DNA of 63,383 nucleotides from Mitsuokella sp. oral taxon 131 str. W9106 (GCF_000469545.1 NZ_KI273066.1:5859-69241), one strand, 5' to 3'; positions 26,270-35,478 are shown, numbered from the stretch's first letter. Numbers and translations are program-made. The notes: a model not told the origin generated them from the sequence alone.

Positions 26270-26685
26270 TAGTCCTTTCCGCCGTGAAATTTATGGTATG
26301 CGACGAGCGCCTCGATGAATCGCGCGAAGCGTTCATACCGCTCTACGCTGAGACCGATCCCATCGATTCGTTCCTGTATCTTTCCCTTTTCGCCTAATTC
26401 GCGCACGGTGCCGGTGCTGTCCCTTCCCGCTTGATAGGCGAACTTCACCTTGAGGTATTTGACCTGTTCGCCGAGCGCAGGGCTGAGTTCCTTCGCGCCT
26501 CCGTTCTTGGCGCGGTAGTCTTCCACCTTGTTTGTCAGCGTATTGACAGCAGCAAGAAATTTCCGTATTTGGCTCTTGGTGATTTTCGGCTTGCCCTCAT
26601 TGTCCCGTTCCAAGCCCAAAATGACCTGCTCCGCTTCCCCCGCAATATCGGGAATGTGCACCTTTTCTGTCTGCGCCTTCATCAT
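26269..26685 (-). CDS. csm2: Type III-A CRISPR effector small subunit Csm2
   Basis: A 138-residue helical protein of Csm2 type. ITKSQIRKFLAAVNTL near residue 35, VKYLKVKFAYQAGRD in the centre and a Lys/Arg-rich helical C-terminus match the small subunit, which forms the inner filament of the complex and contacts target RNA. The start overlaps the cas10 stop by 4 bp. Confidence 0.9.
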   Translation of the reverse strand: MMKAQTEKVHIPDIAGEAEQVILGLERDNEGKPKITKSQIRKFLAAVNTLTNKVEDYRAKNGGAKELSPALGEQVKYLKVKFAYQAGRDSTGTVRELGEKGKIQERIDGIGLSVERYERFARFIEALVAYHKFHGGKD

Positions 26686-29141
26686 CCTGCCTTCTCCCCC
26701 TTCTCACGCAAGCCGTAAATCACGAGCTGGACTGCTGTCAGAAGCTCATGCCGGTCTTTTTCCTTTCGATACCAGCGGTAGAACGTTTCGCGCACTTTAC
26801 GATACGCCGCCTTCTTTTCCGCCCCCTCTGACGCGCGCGGTTCAAGCCGTGCGAGCACATAGACGAAGCGAGCGAGGGAGATCGACACGCCGTCTGCTGC
26901 AAGAAGCGCGAGCAGACGGTAGAGTGCGCTCTTTCCCATCGTAATGCGACGCGCATCCATCCGCTCAAAAGCAATATGCTCGCGCAGAAAAGTAAGCTTC
27001 TCTCCGCATACGCCCTCGATGAAATCGCGCCAATGGTACGCCTGAACGCGCGGCTTCTGCCCCGCTTCCTGCTCTATGCCGAAAAGCGCGACGCCGTCTT
27101 TTCCGGGGAGCGCTTTTGCCGCATCCTCAAGCTCGCCCACGCGTCGTGCTATGTCCGAAATGGGATAGGCCGCGCGAAAGAGCCCAATGCCTGCCGAGAA
27201 GTGAAGCCTGCCTCCCGTGAAACGGGAAAACGCCCGATAGAGATCCACGGCGAACTCAATGATTTCATCCCATGCCCCAACGAGGAAGAGATCGTCCCCA
27301 CCCGAATAAATGATATGCACCTTTCGCTGCGTCTCTTTCGGCGCGCCGAAAAGGGAGAACTTCTCATGCTCGCTCTCCCCGATGCCATTGACCTCGCCCG
27401 CACAGAGCGCGTTGATGTAATGCTTGAAGAAGAGCGACAACTGACGGGAAAGCGCCGCCGTGCGCGTCAATGTCGCATACTGCGCAGAAAAGCCCGCACG
27501 AAACGCTGCACCGAGATTGTCGACGTCAGCGCGAATCACACCGATGCGCGGAATTCCGAGCCCGTCATGCAATCCGCCCGCGCGCTGCGCCAAATCCTCA
27601 AACTCAAGCACTTCACCGCGTTTACCTCTCGCGACATAATCGCCCATCCAAAGATGCGTCGCGAGACGCTTTCCCGTGAGCACTTGATTCTTGACATACA
27701 GGCGGCGCGCCGAAACCATGCCTTTTTGCACCTCCGCCAGCGACTTTGCCGCAAGGCAGCGCGTGCCTGCCATGCTCGGAAGAGGCAATGCGTCCTCTTC
27801 CGGTTCCGACAAGACGCAAAAGACCTCCGCCTGTAAGATACGCTGCCCGAAGCGATACAATCCACCACACATCGGGCACGCCTCTGCCCCCGCCTCATCC
27901 GCAGGATACGGAGAAAGCACCGCCGCAGACGTATGGCATATCGCACATTCGCGTGCCGCATCCCGCACATGGTTGTATGCACTTGTCGGCGAGAACAGCG
28001 CCTTGAGCTGCGGCAGTGAGTAGCGGCTCGTCTTCTCCTTTTGAAGTGCTTCACCGACACGCGCGAATGCGTTTTGCGTGCCCGCCGAAAGGAAATCCTG
28101 TGCTGAGCAAGGAACGGACGCCATCGCAAAGGACAGGCGCGTCCCAAAATGCGTGAGCATCCAATCGTTCACCGTTTCGCGGGCGGCGTCAATCCGGTCC
28201 GTCATGTCCACTGTATTGGGAAGCAGCATGTAAAAGTGCCCGCCGCCTGTATAGAGAAGCGATGGCCGCGCAAGCTCCGCTGTCTCCAGGATCTCATCGG
28301 CGATGTGCTCCAAAAGGATTTCCAAATAAAAGGACCGTCCGCGCAGGCTCTTCAACGCTCCCTTGGATGGGATGGTGTAAAGAAAATCCTGTATGCCCGA
28401 CAAATCCCCCGACGCGAGCAAGTACATCGGCTTCGCCCGCCAACGATCCGCATGCGAAACGAACGCCTCTTGATAATCCTGTACCCCCTCCGACTCACAG
28501 TAGTGATACATCGCCAATGCATAAGCCGCGGTCAAGCGCAGATGATCATAGAGTGAAATATCCGCCGCCTCGCCGCGTGCCGTGCTCGATGGCACATAGC
28601 TCAAAATACCCTCCAGCACCCGCAAAAGCTCATGGATCGACATACGAAATGGAGATTTCTGCCGGAAATTATCCTCCAAATCACGATAGAGTGCGAGATA
28701 CGCGCTCTGTGTCGCGCGAATTGCTTCCTTAGGCTCTGGATAAAGCCTTGCCCCTTCATCACGCAGTCCGCGCAGATAGAAGGCGTTCTCCGCAGCATCC
28801 CCATCGCCGAACACATTGAACACACTCGCTAATGGCATCGCTGCCGAAAACCCGCTTTCACCATTGGAGCGTGTACGTCGGTCCGTTCCTGCCGCAAGAT
28901 TGTCTGCTTCGTAAATGAGATAACTGATGTCGCAATAGTCAGCCTTCAAGGATCGTAAATCCGCCGCATGATGATGCCCGATTGCACGAAGGATGTCTGT
29001 ATCCTCCTCCGTGGCAAAGCCTCTCAGAAAATCCACGCCAACGGACGAATGCGTTCGCTGCTCAGGTTTTGCACGAAGCACCAGTTTGCCAATATCGTGC
29101 AATAAAGCCGCTCGCAAGATTTTCTCGCGCAAAACATCCAT
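26682..29141 (-). CDS. cas10: Type III-A CRISPR Cas10/Csm1 (cyclic oligoadenylate synthase with HD nuclease)
   Basis: An 819-residue Cas10. The N-terminal HD nuclease domain keeps LHDIGK (His15, Asp16). A zinc site has CAIC (399-402) and CPMC (422-425). The second Palm domain has the cyclase motif GGDD at 614-617. Both activities seem intact: single-stranded DNA cleavage and synthesis of cyclic oligoadenylates when target RNA is bound. No CARF-domain effector (Csm6, Can1, Card1) or ring nuclease is encoded nearby, so the receiver of that signal must be elsewhere or lost. The start at 29141 is chosen because AAAGGAG lies 10 bases upstream; an in-frame ATG at 29168 has no ribosome site. Confidence 0.97.
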   Translation of the reverse strand: MDVLREKILRAALLHDIGKLVLRAKPEQRTHSSVGVDFLRGFATEEDTDILRAIGHHHAADLRSLKADYCDISYLIYEADNLAAGTDRRTRSNGESGFSAAMPLASVFNVFGDGDAAENAFYLRGLRDEGARLYPEPKEAIRATQSAYLALYRDLEDNFRQKSPFRMSIHELLRVLEGILSYVPSSTARGEAADISLYDHLRLTAAYALAMYHYCESEGVQDYQEAFVSHADRWRAKPMYLLASGDLSGIQDFLYTIPSKGALKSLRGRSFYLEILLEHIADEILETAELARPSLLYTGGGHFYMLLPNTVDMTDRIDAARETVNDWMLTHFGTRLSFAMASVPCSAQDFLSAGTQNAFARVGEALQKEKTSRYSLPQLKALFSPTSAYNHVRDAARECAICHTSAAVLSPYPADEAGAEACPMCGGLYRFGQRILQAEVFCVLSEPEEDALPLPSMAGTRCLAAKSLAEVQKGMVSARRLYVKNQVLTGKRLATHLWMGDYVARGKRGEVLEFEDLAQRAGGLHDGLGIPRIGVIRADVDNLGAAFRAGFSAQYATLTRTAALSRQLSLFFKHYINALCAGEVNGIGESEHEKFSLFGAPKETQRKVHIIYSGGDDLFLVGAWDEIIEFAVDLYRAFSRFTGGRLHFSAGIGLFRAAYPISDIARRVGELEDAAKALPGKDGVALFGIEQEAGQKPRVQAYHWRDFIEGVCGEKLTFLREHIAFERMDARRITMGKSALYRLLALLAADGVSISLARFVYVLARLEPRASEGAEKKAAYRKVRETFYRWYRKEKDRHELLTAVQLVIYGLREKGEKAG

Positions 29142-29168
29142 GGCCTCATCTCCTTTAACAAGATTCAT

Positions 29169-29404
29169 AATAAAATCTTTGATTTTCCTTATATTCTTTT
29201 ATATTCTTTTCATCATACAATATTTCCTCTTTCTAATTTAATTTTATATCATCTATTATTTATTGCCTAGGTTTCCTGCTATAGCGAACAAAAAAACGTA
29301 CCGAATGATTTCACGCCTAGAAAGGTCTATTCCTTGCGAAAATCGAAATCTTCGATACTTTCAATGCTTCATGATAGCAACGGAAACAAAATGCAACGAC
29401 AACA
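29169..29404. other. AT-rich intergenic stretch upstream of cas10
   Basis: A 236-bp region between the array end and cas10, much richer in A/T than its surroundings. It must hold the cas10 operon promoter; TATGAT (near 29213 on the minus strand) is a candidate -10 but no good -35 is seen. A stretch at about 29353-29386 (TTTCAATGC...ACGGAAAC on the plus strand) loosely resembles the two ends of the CRISPR repeat in the opposite orientation. Confidence 0.4.
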
Positions 29405-29514
29405 TTCTCCGTCCCCTTTCGGGGCAATGTTTTGAAAATTATTTTGCATCCGAAGTTCAACGCATCCTGCAAGATTTGCGTTTCCGTCCCCTTTCGGGGC
29501 AATGTTTTGAAAAT
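29405..29514 (-). CRISPR. Minimal CRISPR array: two repeats, one spacer
   Basis: A 35-base repeat at 29480-29514 (minus strand: starts ATTTTCAAAACATTGCCCC, ends GGGGACGGAAAC, with an internal CCCC-GAAA-GGGG palindrome) recurs at 29405-29439 with two changes at its 3' end, as expected of a leader-distal terminal repeat. They flank one 40-base spacer (29440-29479). The GGAAAC end gives the 5' tag typical of type III crRNAs. Transcription should run leftward from the leader at 29515-29648. The array sits between cas2 and cas10. Confidence 0.9.
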
Positions 29515-29648
29515 CCTATCCTCGTGACGCCTTGTGCGCCAACCGCTTTTTCGTTGTTTGCGGGAGTGAGGCTTTGTCGGGGAAGCTTTGACCTCGGTTT
29601 TGCCTCCGATGCATGCTCTTCCCTTTTGCAGGCTGGCGCGGGAGTGAT
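29515..29648 (-). promoter_or_regulatory. Probable CRISPR leader
   Basis: A 134-bp gap between the cas2 stop and the first perfect repeat, on the leader-proximal side of the array. TCACTCCCGC occurs twice within it (minus strand, near 29636-29645 and 29561-29571). No gene is seen. Confidence 0.55.
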
Positions 29649-29972
29649 TCAAAAAATAATCACATCTTCCACATGGCGATCGCCTATCCCCCACGAACGC
29701 ACCATGGTATGATTCGCGAGCAGATAGATTCGCAGGGAGTCCGTATCCGCATCGATAAGCTTACACGTTTCTTCTACCATTTTATCATATTTCTTTTTTG
29801 TAAGAAATGCTTCAAATGCAGATTTTTGGACGCGCACGGCATATTTTTCAAGACACTTGACCATTTTGTTGCGCCGTTTGTTTTCTACAATGTCATAGAT
29901 GACGAGGATGATGTAACGACGCGTATCTTCTGCAATAAATTCATTTTCTTCATAATCCATCATCGTGCTCAC
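29649..29972 (-). CDS. cas2: CRISPR adaptation protein Cas2
   Basis: A 107-residue protein with the Cas2 ferredoxin-like opening YIILVIYDIVENKRRNKMVK, including the conserved Asp, and a central R-x-QKSAFEAFL strand. Cas2 dimers bridge Cas1 dimers to form the spacer integrase. The start overlaps the cas1 stop by 4 bp. The likely initiator may be one of the Met codons 4-5 residues later; the ribosome site (AAGGTGAGC) fits the first ATG region. Confidence 0.93.
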   Translation of the reverse strand: MSTMMDYEENEFIAEDTRRYIILVIYDIVENKRRNKMVKCLEKYAVRVQKSAFEAFLTKKKYDKMVEETCKLIDADTDSLRIYLLANHTMVRSWGIGDRHVEDVIIF

Positions 29973-30967
29973 CTTAGAAAAATCGGTTCATACATCTCAA
30001 GGTTCTGCGCCATCATCGCCTGTGCGTACTGTGCGACTTGGCGGCCAATCGTATGACGGTAGGAGTGACTGCCTTCCATATACTTGTTCTTTGTCCGCAT
30101 TTTCTTTTCGTAGGCGCGGAAGAATATCGCACGCCCTTCACGCGTAAGGAATACGCCAGGCGTTCCATCTTCGTTCTTTTCAAAGTGCTCCGGCTTGATT
30201 TCATGACGATGGACGAGACTCAGCACCATGGAATCCACGATAACGGCGCGCCATTCTTCCAGGAGGTCTGACGCGAGCGCAGGATGGCGATTTTTGAGCG
30301 CATGGAAAAAGCCGAAGTATGGATGAAGGCCTTCATTGCCAAGCGCAGTGTAGATTTCGTATAGAAGAAGCGTATAGCCTAGGCTGAGCATCGCATTGAA
30401 TGCATCGAGCGGCGGCTGCTTGCTTCGCACCGAAAAGGCGAACGCGGGCGGCACCATACGCCCAAGTGCCTGAAAGTACTCGCGTGCCATGATTCCTTCA
30501 TATCCCATGAGCTGCTCGCTCGTTTCCGACTGAAAGATGTGCTTGCGGAGCGCCAAAATCTGGCGTACCGCTTTTTGAATTTCCGGCGATTCATTGTAAC
30601 GAATGTAGCGCCGCAAGATCGTCAACTGATTGTGCACTTTGCCCGCAATGCATTTCTTCGCGAGCGAAAGGGCAAATGCCGATCCTCGCTGCAAGACCTG
30701 CTTTTCCTGCCGAAAGACTTGGACATGCTGCGTCGATTCAAGCCGTCCAAAGAATCGTCCCGTATGCGATAGCCATGTGACGGGTATGCCGAGACGCAGA
30801 AGTTCGGTCATCGCCCGCGAGGAGACCTGCACATTTCCCACGAGCACAAGCCCCTCCAATACTTCTTCCGGGATTTCCATGATGGTCTCCCTATTGCGCC
30901 CTACGACAAAGACGCCGCCACGCTTTTGAATGCATGCTCCTTCCTCGGTGATATAGGCAAAACTCAA
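29969..30967 (-). CDS. cas1: CRISPR adaptation integrase Cas1, TTG start
   Basis: A 332-residue Cas1. The N-terminal beta domain includes ITEEGACIQKRGGVFVV. The alpha-helical domain carries the metal ligands: Glu in GYEGIMAREYF, His in GLHPYFGFFH, and acidic residues in LLEEWRAVIVDSMV. Cas1 integrates new spacers at the leader end of the array. The first codon is TTG (30965-30967) with GAGGAGGAG just upstream, so initiation is good in spite of the rare codon. It begins 17 bp after the PHP phosphatase gene and may be cotranscribed with it. Confidence 0.95.
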   Translation of the reverse strand: MSFAYITEEGACIQKRGGVFVVGRNRETIMEIPEEVLEGLVLVGNVQVSSRAMTELLRLGIPVTWLSHTGRFFGRLESTQHVQVFRQEKQVLQRGSAFALSLAKKCIAGKVHNQLTILRRYIRYNESPEIQKAVRQILALRKHIFQSETSEQLMGYEGIMAREYFQALGRMVPPAFAFSVRSKQPPLDAFNAMLSLGYTLLLYEIYTALGNEGLHPYFGFFHALKNRHPALASDLLEEWRAVIVDSMVLSLVHRHEIKPEHFEKNEDGTPGVFLTREGRAIFFRAYEKKMRTKNKYMEGSHSYRHTIGRQVAQYAQAMMAQNLEMYEPIFLR

Positions 30968-30984
30968 TGTGCTCTCCTCCTCGC

Positions 30985-31761
30985 TTATGGACGCCAGCAG
31001 CGTTCCATGCGACGTTCGACGTAGGTCACGATCTGAAGATTGGTCTGATCGGCGATCTCCTCCGCCTCGCGGAAGTATTTGCCGACATCCATGGCACGAT
31101 GCGCATCTGCGCCGAACGTCACGTAGCGCCCGCCGAGGTCGTAGTAGCGCTGATAGATGGGCACGAGTTCTTTGATCGCATGGCGGTCGCCGAGACGCCG
31201 TGTATTGAGTTCGAGGACGATTCCCGTCTGGATGACGGCGCGAAGGACCTGATCGATTTCGGGACGGAACTCGCCATACGTGAGATCGGGGTTTTCATAC
31301 GGCGCATAGCGCGCAATATAGTCGATATGCCCGAGCACGTTGATGAAATCATGGTAACGGATGCCCGCCTCCATTTTGGCAAGGTACTGACGATAAACAT
31401 CCGCGCGTTCCTTTCCTTCGTATGCCTCCGCATCGTAGAGATCCCTGCCCCCCAAGATATGGAGCGAGCCGATGATGAGGTCGAACGGCACGCGCGCGAT
31501 GAAGGCACGGCTGCGCTTTTCCGTGGATGCGCGCATGCCGACTTCGACGCCGAGCCGCAGCGTGTGGCTCCGAATCGGTTCGTATTCCTTCCAATACGCT
31601 TCAGGGTCGAACGTAAAGTCCGCTTCGCTCGGAAAATCGTAGTCGAGGTGCTCGGTAAAGACGATCCCGATTCCTTCCGAAGCCGCTTTTTCGACGGCGT
31701 CTTTCGCCTTCATTTCCGAGTCCGCCGAGAACCGCGTGTGCATATGGCTGTCAAACAGCAT
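30985..31761 (-). CDS. PHP-domain phosphatase, histidinol-phosphatase HisJ family
   Basis: A 258-residue PHP-fold hydrolase. Metal ligands are visible in FDSHMHTRFS near the N-terminus, EHLDYD, GSLHIL, LGHIDYIARY, and the C-terminal FGADAH. The family dephosphorylates histidinol phosphate in histidine synthesis or related small phosphates; no his genes are near, so the substrate is unsettled. GGGAGG lies 9 bases before the ATG at 31761, which overlaps the end of the antiporter gene by 11 bp. Confidence 0.88.
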   Translation of the reverse strand: MLFDSHMHTRFSADSEMKAKDAVEKAASEGIGIVFTEHLDYDFPSEADFTFDPEAYWKEYEPIRSHTLRLGVEVGMRASTEKRSRAFIARVPFDLIIGSLHILGGRDLYDAEAYEGKERADVYRQYLAKMEAGIRYHDFINVLGHIDYIARYAPYENPDLTYGEFRPEIDQVLRAVIQTGIVLELNTRRLGDRHAIKELVPIYQRYYDLGGRYVTFGADAHRAMDVGKYFREAEEIADQTNLQIVTYVERRMERCWRP

Positions 31762-33286
31762 GTGAATCGCCTCCCTTTTCACAGTCGAGCGATGGAACAC
31801 GCATCGTGATGCCGATCATCACGATGACGAGGCAGATGATGCCCACGATAAGACCAACCCAGCCGTTCGTTACGATGCCGTCGACGATATAGCCGACAAG
31901 GCTGCAGGACGCCACGACGACGACGTAGGGGATCTGCGTGCGGACGTGGTCGAGGTGATGGCACTGCGCACCTGCCGAAGCGAGGATCGTCGTATCCGAA
32001 ATCGGCGAGGCGTGGTCGCCGCAGACGGCCCCTGACAGGATCGCAGCGACGCAGATCGTGAGGAGCGCCGGCGTCTCCACGCCGAGCACGGCAATCGCGA
32101 TCGGGATCAGGATGCCGAACGTGCCCCACGATGTGCCCGTCGCGAAGGCGAGACATGCGGCGACGAGGAAGAAGATCGGCGGCAGGAAGGTCATGATGGA
32201 CGCATTCGCCGCAACGACGGTGCCGACGTAGCCGCCGAGATTGAGGTACTCCTTGCTGCAGATCCCCGAGAGCGTCCAAGCGAGGCACAGGATGAAGATG
32301 GCGGGCGTCATCGCCTTAAAGCCCCAGCCGAAGCTGTCGCAGAACGAGTTGAACGTGACGATGCGGCGCAGCAGGTATAAAAACCCCGTAAACACGAAAG
32401 CGATGAACGAGCCGAGCACGAGCGACTTCGATGAATCGCAGTTCGCGAATGCGTCTGCGATGCCCTTGCCCTCGTGGATGCCGCCCGTATAGAGCATGCC
32501 GTAGACGCAGGCGGCGATGAGCACGATGAGCGGCAGGATGAGGTCGATCATCGTGCCGTGTCCCTCATCGTGGCTCACGGATGCTTCCGCAGTGTCCTGA
32601 TACTCTTTCGGGATCTCAAATTTTTCATTGTTCGCCGCGATGCTGCGCCCCATGGCGGAGAAGTCCCGTCCCGTCCATATCATGAAAAGCATGAAGAGAA
32701 TCGTAAGCCATGCGTAGAGGTTGAACGGTATCGTCTGCAAAAAGAGCGAGAACCCGTCAATCGTGGAATCTTTTGGCAGCGATGAGCCGACGGCCGCCGC
32801 CCAGCTCGAAATGGGCGCAATGATGCAGATCGGCGCTGCCATCGCGTCGATGATGTAGGCAAGCTTCGTGCGCGCGATCTGGAACCGGTCCGTCACGGGG
32901 CGCATGACCGTGCCGACCGTAAGGCAGTTGAAGTAATCATCGATGAATATGACGATGCCAAGAAGTGCCGTGACGAGCGAAGCGCTGCGGCGCCCTTTTA
33001 TCGTGCGTACCGCCCACTCGCCATAGGCGCGTGTCGCGCCCGAGCGCGAAATCGCTGCGACCAAGATGCCGAGAATGACGAGGAACACGAGGATGTTGAC
33101 GTTGCTCCCGACCTTGTCCGCCATGACGGCAAACATCGTGAGGATCGACCCCAGGACGCTGCCGCCCGTGAAGAGCATTGCGCCGGAGAATATGCCGATG
33201 ATGAGCGACATGTAGACTTCCTTCGTCCATAGCGCCAAAACGATCGTGATGATCGGCGGCAGGATGGACCATGCGGTTTCTGCCAT
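31751..33286 (-). CDS. nhaC: NhaC-family Na+/H+ antiporter
   Basis: A 511-residue inner-membrane protein with about 11-12 hydrophobic segments. Charged motifs inside membrane spans include FIDDYFNCLTVG, AAPICIIAPISSWAAA and SGAVCGDHASPISDTT, typical of the NhaC/ion-transporter superfamily that also contains malate-lactate and tetracycline-resistance-linked antiporters. Probable role: sodium/proton exchange or sodium-coupled organic-acid exchange. AGGAAAG precedes the ATG at 33286. The PHP gene follows with overlap. Confidence 0.88.
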   Translation of the reverse strand: MAETAWSILPPIITIVLALWTKEVYMSLIIGIFSGAMLFTGGSVLGSILTMFAVMADKVGSNVNILVFLVILGILVAAISRSGATRAYGEWAVRTIKGRRSASLVTALLGIVIFIDDYFNCLTVGTVMRPVTDRFQIARTKLAYIIDAMAAPICIIAPISSWAAAVGSSLPKDSTIDGFSLFLQTIPFNLYAWLTILFMLFMIWTGRDFSAMGRSIAANNEKFEIPKEYQDTAEASVSHDEGHGTMIDLILPLIVLIAACVYGMLYTGGIHEGKGIADAFANCDSSKSLVLGSFIAFVFTGFLYLLRRIVTFNSFCDSFGWGFKAMTPAIFILCLAWTLSGICSKEYLNLGGYVGTVVAANASIMTFLPPIFFLVAACLAFATGTSWGTFGILIPIAIAVLGVETPALLTICVAAILSGAVCGDHASPISDTTILASAGAQCHHLDHVRTQIPYVVVVASCSLVGYIVDGIVTNGWVGLIVGIICLVIVMIGITMRVPSLDCEKGGDSHAV

Positions 33287-33348
33287 ACTATACCAACTTT
33301 CCTAGAATCATAAAAGAAATGCACATGAAGCACGCCTCGCAAATGCTC

Positions 33349-34206
33349 TCAGAACGCATCTGTGAGACGTGCGAACTCCGCAAGAGAGAGCGTCTCGCCG
33401 CGCCGCGTCGGATCGATCCCTGCGCGCTCCAAGGCATCGCGGATCGCTTCTTTCGGAAAGCCGCCGCCCTTCAGGGCATTGGCGAGTGTCTTGCGTCGCT
33501 GGCCGAATGCGGCGCGGACGACGCGGAAGAAGCATGGCTCGTCCTGCACGGGGACAGCGGGCGCCATACGCACACGGCAGTGCGTGACGCAGCTCGTGAC
33601 CTCAGGCGCGGGCAGAAAGGAGCGCGGCGGCACGTCCATGACGACGCGCGGTTCGGTGTAGTACTGGACGGCGATGGAAAGCGCGCCGTAGTCCTTGCCG
33701 CCCGGCCGCGCGACCATGCGCGCAGCGACTTCCTTCTGCACCATCGTGACGATATCCGTAATCGGCAGGCGGCGTTCGAGGAGCGTCATGAGGGTCGGCG
33801 TCGTGATGTAGTACGGGAGGTTCGCGACGACCTTGAATGCGCCCTCTCCCATGATGGCAGGGATGTCGGCCTTTAGGATATCGCCCGGCACGATGGTGAC
33901 GTTGTCGTATCCCGCGAGCGTCTCGGCGAGCACGGCAGGCAGTTTTTTATCGATCTCGACCGCCGTTACCTGCGCCCCCGTCTCGGCGAGCGCCTGCGTC
34001 AGCGTGCCGATGCCGGGGCCTACCTCAAGCACATGGTCGCCTTCACGGAGGTCTGCCGCTTCGACGATGCCGCGCACGACGCCCGCGTCGATGAGGAAAT
34101 TCTGTCCAAAGCTCCGGACCGTGCGAAGGCCGAATGCCTTCAGGATATGCTGCGTGACCTCACGGCTCGCGATTTTCGGACGGATTCCCTTCGCTTCAGC
34201 GTCCAT
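33349..34206 (-). CDS. rsmA: 16S rRNA (A1518/A1519-N6)-dimethyltransferase RsmA (KsgA)
   Basis: A 285-residue Rossmann methyltransferase. FGQNFLID precedes the SAM-binding VLEVGPGIGTLTQAL, with acidic AVEID and the catalytic NLPYYIT motif. It dimethylates two adjacent adenines near the 3' end of 16S rRNA during 30S assembly. The start overlaps rnmV by 11 bp, and the pairing rnmV-rsmA is standard in Firmicutes. Confidence 0.97.
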   Translation of the reverse strand: MDAEAKGIRPKIASREVTQHILKAFGLRTVRSFGQNFLIDAGVVRGIVEAADLREGDHVLEVGPGIGTLTQALAETGAQVTAVEIDKKLPAVLAETLAGYDNVTIVPGDILKADIPAIMGEGAFKVVANLPYYITTPTLMTLLERRLPITDIVTMVQKEVAARMVARPGGKDYGALSIAVQYYTEPRVVMDVPPRSFLPAPEVTSCVTHCRVRMAPAVPVQDEPCFFRVVRAAFGQRRKTLANALKGGGFPKEAIRDALERAGIDPTRRGETLSLAEFARLTDAF

Positions 34207-34750
34207 CCTCTTCCTCCATTTCCATTTCTGTAAGTGCCTGCTCGAACTCCTCGCGCGTCACGCCGTAGTGGTTGAGGCGCAGGAGGAACGTCTTCGCGTT
34301 CGCAAAGCCAAGCCCAAGGCGCGCGCCGAGGTGCGCGCGCCTTGCCGATGCATTCGCTCCGCCCGAGAGACCGTTTTGTATGAGATCCTTGCTCGTGAAC
34401 CGCTCGGACGATGCCCATCCGAGCGTGCGCACCGTTTCGAGTGCGCGGCGGATCGATTCGGGACTCGCCTGCTCGATGCCGATGTCGCCCGCAGCCGTCG
34501 CTTCCTCGCGCGGCACGAATGCGTGCTTTGCGGTGGGGAATCGCTTCGCGAGGAATTTCCGGATGCGCTCGCCCGCTGAGTCGGGATCGGTCAGGATGAT
34601 GATGCCGCGCCGTTTGGCCGCCTCTTCGATATTCTTGAGCGTGCGGGGCTTCAGGTTGAAGCCCTCCGTGATGATGCAGTCCGCCTCGACGGCTTTGCCA
34701 ATGGCAACGACGTCCATCTTGCCTTCGACGATGAGCACTTCCTTGATCAT
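34196..34750 (-). CDS. rnmV: Ribonuclease M5 (5S rRNA maturation)
   Basis: A 184-residue protein whose first ~90 residues form a TOPRIM domain: VLIVEGKMD with the catalytic Glu and IIILTDPDSAGERIR with the DxD. RNase M5 cleaves precursor 5S rRNA with help from ribosomal protein L18. The C-terminal half has the family phrase LGLGFANAKTFLLRLNHYGVTREEF. The start overlaps the tmk stop by 4 bp. Confidence 0.95.
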   Translation of the reverse strand: MIKEVLIVEGKMDVVAIGKAVEADCIITEGFNLKPRTLKNIEEAAKRRGIIILTDPDSAGERIRKFLAKRFPTAKHAFVPREEATAAGDIGIEQASPESIRRALETVRTLGWASSERFTSKDLIQNGLSGGANASARRAHLGARLGLGFANAKTFLLRLNHYGVTREEFEQALTEMEMEEEDGR

Positions 34751-35478
34751 AGCGTTCCTTCCTTCGTTCTCTTCTTCTGTTGCACACGTCCGCCTGCCGC
34801 ATGGGAATCCAGTACGGCCTGCACGGCCGCGTAGACGTCTGCATGGATCGCCGCGCGGGCGCGCGGCGCGCCGCCCTCGCTGCAGGCGATGCGCTGCCAG
34901 CCGTACTTGCCGGCAAGCATGCAGTACGCCGCATGGCAGCGACGCAGATAATCCCGATCTTTCTCGTGGATGTCTTTTGCCATGTGTTCCTTCTTTGCGC
35001 GCGCCTCGATGAGGCGGTCGGCGACATCGGGCGCCATATCGAGGAAAATGACCCTGTCGGGCACGGGGAGGCCGAGCTTTGCGAACTCAAAATCCCAAAG
35101 CCAGTCGAGGAACGAATCGCGTTCTTTGGCATCCTGGATCTTGACGGCCTGATGCACCATGTTCGAGGTCGTATAGCGGTCGGCCAGGATGACCGCGCCC
35201 GCCTCGTAGTCTGCCTTCCACGCCGTGCGGTACGAGGCGTAGCGATCGACGGCAAAGAACGTCGATGCCGCATAGGCGCTGACATCGTCCGCATGCGCAC
35301 CGAAATCGCCCGCGAGGTACATCCTGACGAGCGCCGAAGAATCCGACTCGTAGACGGGGAATGCGATGCGGCGCACGCGGCGCCCCTCTGCCTGCAGCCG
35401 GTCGCAGAGCAGTTTCGTCTGCGTCGCCTTTCCGGAGCCGTCCCCCGCCTCGATCGTAATGAGTTTTCCTTGTTTCAT
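34747..35478 (-). CDS. tmk: Thymidylate kinase (dTMP kinase)
   Basis: A 243-residue P-loop kinase: AGDGSGKAT at 11-19, the DRYTTSNMVHQ motif with the DRY-type catalytic Arg, and a LID region rich in Lys/Arg (EARAKKEHMAKD). The P-loop has Ala-Gly-Asp where many Tmk have Glu-Gly. It is somewhat longer than E. coli Tmk (213) and resembles the variant found in Clostridia/Negativicutes. It phosphorylates dTMP for DNA synthesis. It lies in the same operon as the decarboxylase, rnmV and rsmA. Confidence 0.92.
   Translation of the reverse strand: MKQGKLITIEAGDGSGKATQTKLLCDRLQAEGRRVRRIAFPVYESDSSALVRMYLAGDFGAHADDVSAYAASTFFAVDRYASYRTAWKADYEAGAVILADRYTTSNMVHQAVKIQDAKERDSFLDWLWDFEFAKLGLPVPDRVIFLDMAPDVADRLIEARAKKEHMAKDIHEKDRDYLRRCHAAYCMLAGKYGWQRIACSEGGAPRARAAIHADVYAAVQAVLDSHAAGGRVQQKKRTKEGTL

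Noticed and set aside
34140-35300. 386-residue minus-strand open frame
   Set aside because: Arg/Ser-rich frame overlapping tmk, rnmV and rsmA, all of which have clear motifs in another frame.
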